From Lachnospiraceae bacterium C1.1 (GTDB taxonomy: Bacteria > Bacillota > Clostridia > Lachnospirales > Lachnospiraceae): DNA of 64,000 nucleotides. The stretch spans positions 3,049,501 through 3,113,500 of the forward strand of contig JAUISW010000001.1 of assembly GCA_030434875.1 (NCBI GenBank), read 5' to 3'. The notes under the pieces are model-generated. The model saw only the letters and a program-made list of their open reading frames with translations. It was not told the origin of the DNA and made no database searches. This document shows positions 17,547 through 25,700 of the stretch, piece by piece. Position 1 is the first letter of the stretch; each line of letters starts with the position of its first letter. The translations under genes and the position numbers were made by a program.

Positions 17547-19202
17547 TTACTTATTATACTTTTCTTTATCAAGCATTCCAACATTATTTGCAGTAACTGC
17601 CGTTACAACTGCATCTCCGGTCACATTTGCCATAGTCTGCATCATACCTATCACAGGATAGAGCCCCATTATAAGGCTTATTGCCTCGGCGGGGACACCT
17701 ATCTGGGGGACGAGCAGGGTCAGACATACCAGATTGCCTCCGGGGACTCCCGGACTTCCCATTGACAGCACAATGATGGAAATAAACAAGGAAAGCAGCA
17801 TATTGGCTGTAACAGGCAGTCCGTAAATACGGGCAAAATAAAGTGCCGTTATTATCAGGGTAATGCAGCTTCCGTCCATATTGATCGTAGCTCCGAGCGG
17901 CAGCGAGAAAGCATATACCTTTTCGGAAATACCCATACGTTCACACTGCTTGATAGATGAAGGAAGTGCCGCATTGCTGGAAGCAAGTGTAAAGCCTGAC
18001 AGCATGGCAGGATAATAGTTTCCAAGGAACCTGATCGGATTCAGTCTTCCCACAATAAGCAGGATCAGAAGATATACACATATCATAAGCGCATCTCCGA
18101 AATAAACAACCGGGATCCAGACAATTACATCCTTTAGGCTGGTCAGGTTCATACTTATCATCATCTTGGCCATTGAGCAAAAAACGATCAAAGGGATAAA
18201 GGTCACTATACCTCCCGTGATCTTTGAAAAGGCTTTATCCAATGCCCTTATTATATCACGGAGCAATGGCACTTTTATCGCAAGTGCAGCCGCAGAAGTT
18301 CCGAGAAGTACTGCCATGAAGATGATCTGGAGCATATCTGACTTCTGAAAAGGCGTTATTACGTCACTCGGAACGATACCAACCAGAGTATCCTTTATGG
18401 ATACGGTAACAGATTCGCCCTTTGCGATAGTTGCTGATGCCGCCTCTGCATCTACAGCCGATACGAGCTCAGGGTTTCCTATCGGAAAGATCGTATAGGT
18501 CAGCGTTCCGACACATATTGCAATAACAGATGTTATTACATACAGTATGATCACCCTTCCCGCCAGGCGGCCTAAAGCCTTCATATCCGAAAACTCCGAG
18601 ATACTGGCTGCTATTGAGAAAAAGACAAGCGGCGCAACGATCATTTTAAGGGCGTTGATAAATACTGTATAGATCGGCGTGAAAACGTATCCGGAAATAG
18701 CTTTGCCTGCTGCAGCGGGCAGAAAAGACTGTATAAGTAGTCCTGTGATCACACCAAGAGCCAGTGCGGAAAGTGTATAAATAAGGGTCGCGTAAGATGA
18801 CTTGACCACAATCTGGTTTACATGGTTTACTCCCTTGTCATTTCGTATACCGAGCGTATTGCTGAAAAGCCTATCAATCAGTCCGCGTATGGCCGCATTG
18901 GCTTCATCATTATCGGAATTGCTTTTTTCAAAGAGCAATTTTTCTTCGATATCTGATACATAGAATTCTTTTCCTTTACAGCTGTAGCGGATCTCAATAC
19001 TACCCATAATGCCGACGACATCAATCCTTATCCGGCTTCCTTCCTCCGCATTCCGGCACAGCTCATCCAGTATCTCTTCTGCGACCAGCAGGGGACGTAT
19101 TCTTTTTTTCTTATCGATCTTTTTCTGTTCAAGACATTCCTTAATATAGTCCATGGCCTTAGGAATCTCTTTTTGATTGCTTCCACATATATAAGATTTC
19201 AT
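17547..19202 (-). CDS. Dicarboxylate/amino acid:cation symporter with an N-terminal GHKL-like domain
   Basis: 551 residues from ATG 19202, which follows a GAGGAGG site; the open frame runs on to 19325 without support. Residues about 1-140 are soluble and resemble an anti-sigma/RsbW-type ATPase fold: LLVAEEILDELCRNA looks like the N box, then beta strands around IRIDVVGIMGSIEIRYS and a degenerate NDKGVNHVNQIVVK. Residues 150-545 are a DAACS transporter: FINALKMIVAPLVFFSI, the re-entrant loops LASSNAALPSSIKQCE and GSPGVPGGN, the NMDGS substrate/cation motif, and MANVTGDAVV. It would import acidic or small amino acids with cations. The cytosolic domain is presumably regulatory. Ends in TAA before a strong terminator. 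Confidence 0.83.
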   Translation of the reverse strand: MKSYICGSNQKEIPKAMDYIKECLEQKKIDKKKRIRPLLVAEEILDELCRNAEEGSRIRIDVVGIMGSIEIRYSCKGKEFYVSDIEEKLLFEKSNSDNDEANAAIRGLIDRLFSNTLGIRNDKGVNHVNQIVVKSSYATLIYTLSALALGVITGLLIQSFLPAAAGKAISGYVFTPIYTVFINALKMIVAPLVFFSIAASISEFSDMKALGRLAGRVIILYVITSVIAICVGTLTYTIFPIGNPELVSAVDAEAASATIAKGESVTVSIKDTLVGIVPSDVITPFQKSDMLQIIFMAVLLGTSAAALAIKVPLLRDIIRALDKAFSKITGGIVTFIPLIVFCSMAKMMISMNLTSLKDVIVWIPVVYFGDALMICVYLLILLIVGRLNPIRFLGNYYPAMLSGFTLASSNAALPSSIKQCERMGISEKVYAFSLPLGATINMDGSCITLIITALYFARIYGLPVTANMLLSLFISIIVLSMGSPGVPGGNLVCLTLLVPQIGVPAEAISLIMGLYPVIGMMQTMANVTGDAVVTAVTANNVGMLDKEKYNK

Positions 19203-19430
19203 ACAGCAAACTCCTCCTCTCAACGCTGTCTTTCTTTTAATAAACATTATACTAAGACCATTGCATTTATCACTGAAAGTTAGCAATAACAATGGTTTTT
19301 TTGAAATACATGTTCTGTTTTTCATTTATACAAAATCCTTACTATGTTATACTAAAGTAGAGTTAGTGATTGACAACTCACATTTGTCCCAAGAAGTGTT
19401 TGCAGTTTGAAGGGGGGAGCGTGAACACAA

Positions 19431-19949
19431 TTGGAAAAAAAATCATTTAATGAAGTTTATAGTGAGAATTTTTCTTACATATACAATTTTATATATATGC
19501 GCATCGTACATAAGGAGACAACGGAAGATCTGTGCAGCCAGACTTTTCTGAATGCTCTCGCGCATTATGACAGCTACGACGTTAACAAGGCTTCTGTAAA
19601 GACATGGCTCTGTACCATCGCGAGAAATCTGATCCTTAATTACTTAAACAGCTCTGCTGTAAAGCTTGCAGTGCCCATGCCTGAGGATGATAACAAAGCA
19701 TTTTCACGAGAGGATGAATATCCGGTATTTAACGATCCTGCAAACCGTGAAGCCACGCGGCTTTTGTTGCTCTTAAATGAAAATGACCGCAAAATCCTCT
19801 CTCTCCGCTATGGTCTGGAGCTCAGCATATCGGAAATTGCCGCCTATTACGGTATAACAGAAAACGCCGTCAGAAAAAGGATAACCAAGGCACTTGGCAG
19901 ATGCTACAAGAATACCGGGGGGGGTATGCATATTTCAGATCTGCTTTGA
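19431..19949 (+). CDS. ECF-like sigma-70 family RNA polymerase sigma factor
   Basis: 172 residues with a TTG start at 19431, chosen because a GGGGGGAG site lies 11 nt upstream and no ATG fits. Region 2 is at about 5-70 (FSYIYNFIYMRIVHKETTEDLCSQTF ... VKTWLCTIARNLILNYL), and region 4 at about 105-165 (LLLLNENDRKILSLRYGLELSISEIAAYYGITENAVRKRITKAL), a clean helix-turn-helix. There is no region 1 or 3, so it is of the ECF type. It faces the 82-residue minus-strand gene and the two stop codons overlap in the palindrome TGATCA. No anti-sigma gene of the usual membrane type follows. Because it borders the secretion island, it is a candidate to read the repeated 28-nt promoter motif there; this is inference. 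Confidence 0.88.
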   Translation: MEKKSFNEVYSENFSYIYNFIYMRIVHKETTEDLCSQTFLNALAHYDSYDVNKASVKTWLCTIARNLILNYLNSSAVKLAVPMPEDDNKAFSREDEYPVFNDPANREATRLLLLLNENDRKILSLRYGLELSISEIAAYYGITENAVRKRITKALGRCYKNTGGGMHISDLL

Positions 19950-20198
19950 TCAAATGCCCTTCTTTTTTCCTTTCTTTATTTTTGGACTTATGTGCTCAAG
20001 AGATCCGGTACGGCTCTTTTGAGCACTTTTGTTTTGTAATTCCACCTTAATATTCATTCCTTCTTCTTTCATCAGCTTATCCAATGACATTTTATTTACA
20101 GAAAAAAGCTTTCTTTCAAGCTCAGCCTTAAGAGCTGATTCCTTTGAATAATCCGCTCTTAAAAATATCTCTTCTATTTTTTGTAAATGTTCTTCCAT
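19950..20198 (-). CDS. Small basic-tailed protein of unknown function
   Basis: 82 residues from ATG 20198 (AAAGGATT upstream). It is helical and charged (EEHLQKIEEIFLRADYSKES) with a strongly basic end, SPKIKKGKKKGI. I do not recognise the family. It is preceded by one of the six 28-nt island motifs (20286-20313), so it is probably expressed with the secretion genes. It could be a chaperone, a small substrate or an anti-sigma partner of the convergent sigma gene. Confidence 0.55.
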   Translation of the reverse strand: MEEHLQKIEEIFLRADYSKESALKAELERKLFSVNKMSLDKLMKEEGMNIKVELQNKSAQKSRTGSLEHISPKIKKGKKKGI

Positions 20199-20285
20199 AA
20201 ATATAATCCTTTTTCCAATGTCGAAAACCTTTATAGATTTTCACGAATGTTTTCCTAAATGGTCCGTAAGAAGTCTTCTATTATG

Positions 20286-20313
20286 ATATACAGTTTAGTA
20301 TAAAAAATTAGCC
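20286..20313 (-). promoter_or_regulatory. Island promoter motif, site 1 (toward the 82-residue gene)
   Basis: On the minus strand: GGCTAATTTTT, 10 nt, TGTATAT. It lies 88 nt upstream of the start codon at 20198 and back to back with site 2 on the other strand. Same layout and spacing as the other five sites. Confidence 0.7.
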
Positions 20314-20340
20314 AAGGTCTGACAAAGATTTTATATAACG

Positions 20341-20368
20341 GGCTTAAATTTCTGCTTCAACTGTATAT
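20341..20368 (+). promoter_or_regulatory. Island promoter motif, site 2 (toward the 482-residue gene)
   Basis: On the plus strand: GGCTTAAATTT, 10 nt, TGTATAT, ending 69 nt before the start codon at 20438. The only plus-strand copy, and it faces the only plus-strand gene of the island, which supports a promoter role. Confidence 0.7.
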
Positions 20369-20437
20369 TTTGTTAGAGTGACAGTTCAATCATTAAGTTT
20401 TACATAGATAAAATTAATTATCAGAAAGGATTAATTT

Positions 20438-21886
20438 ATGCCAAGAAAAAACGGACTTTTTGACGATGTCGACAATATTGAAGAAAATATAAACGAAGCA
20501 AACGGATTTAATCCGAACTGGGATGAACTAAACGAGAAGGAAAAACGCTGGAATGACCTTAACCGCTTTATCAAAGAGCAGGAAAATAAAAAAGCCGAGC
20601 CCAATAGAGAATCTGAACCTAATAAAGAATCAGTGTTCACTGATGACGAAAAAAATGAGCTCAAAAGAATAACCGATAAAAAATATATCAGTGAAACTAA
20701 CAAAAAAGAAATCCAGGTCGACAGGCTGATGGGAAAAATCCTCTCTGATAAAGCTACAATTTTGGATTTTCATAATCTATTTATAGGTGTCGCTGCTCTT
20801 GCCAGTAAATTTGAAGTAAAACAGATTGATGATAAGTACTGCAACGCTATATGTAATTTTGTACGAAATCGTATTCCCGCTATTGGTAATAATACATCCA
20901 CATATGTCAGTATTCCTGATGAAAAATGGTTTGCAAATTGTGACCTTAAGTTTAACGAAAAAGGTCATGTAATACTTCCACCTGATCAGAAGAAGGAGTT
21001 ACTGTCCCTAAAGAAAGAGTTTGACAACAATTTAAAGCCTAAGGATGTCGAACTGCTAAAGGAAGGATGGGATAAATTCTACGAAACAGAAAGGGGTATT
21101 TGGAAAGTGGGTGTTTGGCAAAAAGATATTCCAAAAGAATTAGAGCTTTCTGAAAAGGGCAGTCTGGATAAGCCAAAATCTACTACTAATTATACGATAC
21201 AATGCATTAATAAGCACCCTGAATTAAAGTATAATAACGATGTAAAACTAAATCCTGAAATACAGAATGCAAATGCATCTATGGAAATTGAGCAAAAGAA
21301 GGCTCTCATGCAGGATATAAAGAGTGCCGAACAGAGCGTTACTACTCTCAAAGAGTCCTGGAACGCAATGAAGAGCCATACTCTTTTCTTTAATTCGTCT
21401 GAATACAGCAAGATGGAGAAAGCTTTTAAGAATTATATCAATGCTTATGACAACATTACTTCCGGAAAGACTGTCGACGGAAAAGTACGAGCTAATGCCG
21501 ACAGCATAGAGTCCGCAGAAGCTGCCAAACTTAAAGACCTTCAATCTAAAATGCAGAAAGCTGCAAAAGACTATATTGCTGCAAAGCGTGCGCAAAAAGG
21601 CGGCGGTATAGATAAACATTCTACCCAGCAGGGACAGGACAGACTTGCCATGGCAAATGCCCTCGCAAACTTTGATCTTATATCAAAGGCTACGACTAAG
21701 GAAGCTGAGATGCGCTTTAATGTAGATAAAAATAAGAAGTCATATAAGAAAAATGTTACCCTTGAACAGCTTGAAGGCAGTGTAAGAGGGCGCGTCAATC
21801 TGCAGCACAATGCAAGAAAGCTTCGTGAAAAGGATGCAGTGCTTGCACAGGATCAGGATAAAAAAACGTCCAAAAAGAAGTTGTAA
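20438..21886 (+). CDS. Large soluble coiled-coil protein, candidate secretion substrate
   Basis: 482 residues, no signal peptide or membrane segment, rich in Lys, Glu and Asn. The N-terminal 90 residues are highly charged and probably disordered or coiled. Residues about 305-412 (HTLFFNSSEYSKMEKAF ... AAKDYIAAKRAQKGGG ... HSTQQGQDRLAMANALANF) resemble a region near 1205-1290 of the 1541-residue island protein (SFFHFDSKQYKTVKEGL ... VKTWLTDPKYDR ... TRFNIMFTLANELD). The tail is basic (QDKKTSKKKL). GAAAGGA ribosome site before ATG 20438. It is the only island gene on the plus strand and has its own copy of the 28-nt motif. Family unknown; a role as a translocated protein is inferred. Confidence 0.6.
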   Translation: MPRKNGLFDDVDNIEENINEANGFNPNWDELNEKEKRWNDLNRFIKEQENKKAEPNRESEPNKESVFTDDEKNELKRITDKKYISETNKKEIQVDRLMGKILSDKATILDFHNLFIGVAALASKFEVKQIDDKYCNAICNFVRNRIPAIGNNTSTYVSIPDEKWFANCDLKFNEKGHVILPPDQKKELLSLKKEFDNNLKPKDVELLKEGWDKFYETERGIWKVGVWQKDIPKELELSEKGSLDKPKSTTNYTIQCINKHPELKYNNDVKLNPEIQNANASMEIEQKKALMQDIKSAEQSVTTLKESWNAMKSHTLFFNSSEYSKMEKAFKNYINAYDNITSGKTVDGKVRANADSIESAEAAKLKDLQSKMQKAAKDYIAAKRAQKGGGIDKHSTQQGQDRLAMANALANFDLISKATTKEAEMRFNVDKNKKSYKKNVTLEQLEGSVRGRVNLQHNARKLREKDAVLAQDQDKKTSKKKL

Positions 21887-21894
21887 TCTATCAG

Positions 21895-21939
21895 ACAAAA
21901 GGAACAAAGAGTCACAAATTGACTCTTTGTTCCTTTTGT
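21895..21939. terminator. Bidirectional terminator between convergent island units
   Basis: A perfect 20-bp stem (21895-21914 with 21920-21939) and 5-nt loop, with A-rich and T-rich flanks on either side, between the 482-residue gene (plus) and the 261-residue gene (minus). Confidence 0.9.
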
Positions 21940-22724
21940 TAAAACGCTGCTTTTATCTCATACAGGCCTGCTCCGTTTGACGGTACGTATTTTATCTGTG
22001 TATCGCCAACCAGAGTCCACGTTCCGACTTTTAAGTCTGCCTCATTTGTGTCGTCCCAGCTGGAATATATTGCCTCGGCAACCTTGTCTCCGCACCTGCT
22101 TATAAGATTCATCCATGCTCTGAGCACCTGAAAATCATAAAGAGCCATGCTGCTCCACTCTCCCGCATTATCCGTCATTTCTTTTTCGTCTCCCGAAAGA
22201 GGTGTGCAGATCTGTATCGTATATCCGTTAAAATCGGGATTCTTATATAGTGCAATTCTCGCCGTTTTCGTTCGCTCAGTCTTTGAGGTCACGACAGAGT
22301 TTAAGACAATATGGGAATTGTAAACGGATATTACACGGTAGCCATGCAGATCATCGGACAGTTTCTTCTGCACCGCTTTCATAGCAGGTATAAAAGCAGT
22401 GAAATCTCCTGCTTCCGCCTGAGTACACCAGCTGTTTCTTGACGGAAACGTTGCCCCGAGGATATTAATACCCGGAGCCCATAGTCCGTTTTTATTTACG
22501 TAATAGCCATCCTCAGTAAAACCATCAGCCAGAAATGCTCCATTAGGCTGCAGATATGTAAAAATCCCTTCAATCGGAGACGGTACCCATGTTCCCTTTA
22601 CCATAGCCGCATCCGCAGTCCTGACAGTAAATGCTGTTGTAAGCGTTATCGTCAGCAGCAGCGATGTGAACAGTTTCAATGATTTCCTTACTTTCTTTTC
22701 CCTTACGTTCTTTTTCATACTCAT
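21939..22724 (-). CDS. Secreted protein of unknown function, last gene of the island operon
   Basis: 261 residues with a long basic N-terminus (KKNVREKKVRKSLK) and a hydrophobic stretch ending in RTADA, a signal peptide with probable cleavage near residue 40. The mature part begins with aromatic, glycine-rich repeats (GTWVPSPIEGIFTYLQPNG ... TEDGYYVNKNGLW) like cell-wall-binding repeats, followed by an alpha/beta region without a motif I recognise. Its ATG overlaps the stop of the lipoprotein gene as TAATG, so the two are translationally coupled and probably act together at the cell surface. Confidence 0.6.
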   Translation of the reverse strand: MSMKKNVREKKVRKSLKLFTSLLLTITLTTAFTVRTADAAMVKGTWVPSPIEGIFTYLQPNGAFLADGFTEDGYYVNKNGLWAPGINILGATFPSRNSWCTQAEAGDFTAFIPAMKAVQKKLSDDLHGYRVISVYNSHIVLNSVVTSKTERTKTARIALYKNPDFNGYTIQICTPLSGDEKEMTDNAGEWSSMALYDFQVLRAWMNLISRCGDKVAEAIYSSWDDTNEADLKVGTWTLVGDTQIKYVPSNGAGLYEIKAAF

Positions 22725-25700
22725 TAGTCCTCATCCGAATCGATTATCTCACCTTTTTCGTTTCTCACTACACCGGCTCCTGATTTCTTTATAACGTACT
22801 TCAGATAGTCGTCCCATGTTTCTTTCCTGCCCGACAGAAACAGTCTGACTTCCGAATTGCCTTTCAGTTCTCCGATGATATCCTTGTAAGCTTCTGAAGT
22901 ACGCAGATAGCTCACCCTTTCTGTCCCGCTCAGCGCAGTCTTTTCTTCTGTCTTATCCTCACCTGTCTCAACCGGTATCACCACCTGCCCGCCTTTGGTC
23001 GCATCCAGCATTACTCTTTCGTTATAGTCACTGAGCCAGTCTTTGTATTCAGAGTATCCGCCGTCATGCTCTATCTTTTCGGAAATTATCATCTCTTCAA
23101 GCTTCCATACCGCATCGATCTCGGGAATCTGTGGCAAAAGTCTGTCTGCCATTTCTTCAACCTTTTCATCACTGAGCTTTAATCTTCCATGATTTAAAAG
23201 TTCCACAAATTCTCTTGCTGCCTTTTCATCATCGAGCGCAAAGTTAGCCGGATTTACCCTATCCAAAAGAGTTCTTAAATAGTCATCAAAAAGCTCTTTT
23301 TTCTCCATATAAGATAATTCCGCTTCTTCCTCCTGCGCTTTTTTTGGCTTCCTTGCCTGCAGTGATGCCACATACTCGTCGATAATATCATTTATGATCT
23401 TATTTCTGTACTCATACCTCCTGATATCATTTTCGGTCTCTACGCTGTTGCGGCTCGCACTTCCCTCGCGGAAAAGATCGTCTGCCGAAACCTTTCCCCT
23501 CGCCGGATTAAGGTCAGTCAGCTCCTTATAAGATCTGTATTCTTCCGCCTTCTCGCTGTCAAAAGCCGAGAGTACATCATCATTCAGTCTGATTTCTACA
23601 AGTATGTCATATAGAGCATCTGTTTCCACGGCCATTGTCATCCTCGATTCAAGATTTTTCCAATAGCCCTCATTCCTTTTTTCCATATCTCCCGCAAGTT
23701 TCGTTGCTCCTGCCAGTTCATAGATCTTTGTTATCGCAGGTTTTACCCCTGCGATCTTTTTGCGTATTTCCTCCACATATTCCCTTATTTCCTGTGGAGA
23801 TGAATCGATACCGTAATCTCTTTCAAGCAAAAGGAGCTCATAGTCATAGTTTTGAACCGATGGGCTGAATATTTTACCTGCCTCTGTACTTTCCTTCTTC
23901 TCTTCTTCAGACTGCTCCTTTACTACTATTTCATCCTCATCATTTATTTCGGTACGATAATCCCTGTGAAGATAGTCAAGTGCATACTGCTCAAGCATTT
24001 TCTTAAAGGAATCTATTATAGATCGTTCAAGCTGATTTTTACCGTAGTCTACTGTATATACTTTTGCCCTCGGAATGTCTGTGTCCATGTAGTTTTGATC
24101 TGAAGACTCGAAACCTACGATCTTGAATTCTTCACTGCCCTTTTTCTGAAATGCCTGATAGTACGAACCTTTCATATCATCAGCCACCGTTCCATGCTCA
24201 AGATCCAGTATCTTTGTTCCGTCCTGCATTGAGCAAATAAGCGCTTTTTCCTTTGATATGAGACTGATACTTTTAGCTGAAGTCAGATGTCCTACATATC
24301 TCTTATTCATCTCGTCGTTTATCGTAGAATTATAAGAAAGCGTGCTCTTGCCAAAGCTATCCTGACTTATTGACCGGTTTCCGTCAATCTTTCTGCTCCG
24401 GTCCTCTGCCTCATCAGATGATACTTCATTATCGCTTAGAGCAATCTTTTCAAGTCCCTCAGCTATCGCATCATCAAGTCTGTTCTCCGTATCTCTCGTA
24501 TAGCCACTTGAAGTCAGAAGCATTTCATAGCTCATGAAGCCATCAAAATCTTCTTTTTTCACCCTGTTGTCTATTGAAGCTTCTTTCTTAGCCTTCTCAT
24601 AGGCTTCCGCTCCCCGGTCTCCAAGTTTTAAAGCTTCATATTCATCGTATATGCTTCCGGTTTTTTCAAAGTTTTCCTTAATAAGATCTGCCTCATCCTC
24701 TCCGAGCATATTTTTTAGCTCTTCGTAGGATTTAAATACCTTGTTTGTTTCATCCTTCTTTTCAAAAAACCTTACACCCTTATCAGTACTCTGCACTACG
24801 ATAGTACGGCTCTCACTTCCGTTATAGTATTCAAGTGAGGTGACATCTACCGGCTTTCCATAGGTGTAAGTCTTGAAAAGATTCATTTTCTTAACACCCT
24901 GATATCCTACAAGATAAGAGTTACCCTTATACCATTCTCCGCTGCTTTCGGCATTTACAAGCACGCCATCATTAAATGAGTCTGAGCTGCCGCCTACAGT
25001 CTCTGCCTGACCACTGTCATTTACCGTTACAACAGATCCTGTCGGAAACTTTACCTTGTACGCCAGAGGATATTCCTTTGCCATGTCTGACTGAATACAA
25101 AAACCTGCACAAAGATACAATATCCCTTCACGTATTTCTTTCGGTATTTCCTTTGAGAGATCATCGACCAATAAAAGCATGTTTTCAAGCTCGTCATCCA
25201 TCTTCTCATTCAGCTTGTCTTCGATATCGTCATCAAGTGCATCTTTCAGCGCATCCTCAAGGTCGTCTTCATCGTAATCTTCGTCATCATCTTCGTCATC
25301 ATCTTCATCTTCATCATATTCTTCATCATCAAGAGAAGATTTTGCTTTTTTAAATATATAACTGATAAGCCAGTCTATTTTCTTATATTCCATGTCTGCT
25401 TCAGAATACCTCAGAAGCTCTTTAAGCTCATCAATAGCCTGAATCTCTGATTCCGACATTTTCTCTGTTTTTTCAATTTCCTCAAGCTGCTCATCTGCTG
25501 TCTCGGTATCAAATATATAGCAGATACGGTTAAGAGAAGGTGTCATACGGAAAGCCTTCATCTTCAGCATACTGACTTCTTCTATGACTCCTTCCCTTGC
25601 TCCGGTATCAGCGTAATAGTCCAAAGGAGATACATAAGTTTTATATATGCCGTTAGATGACACTACACTCAGAGCATGGTCTGATATATATGCTATGCTG

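Noticed and set aside
24032..24061. A further TGTATAT with an upstream GCTGATTTTT inside the lipoprotein gene
   Set aside because: Spacing is 23 rather than 21 nt, the GG is missing, and it lies within coding sequence on the opposite strand, so it was not counted with the six motif sites.
24976..25353. Plus-strand open frame of 125 residues with His/Leu-rich sequence
   Set aside because: Antisense to the acidic stretch of the large lipoprotein; no ribosome site and composition is explained by the opposite strand.
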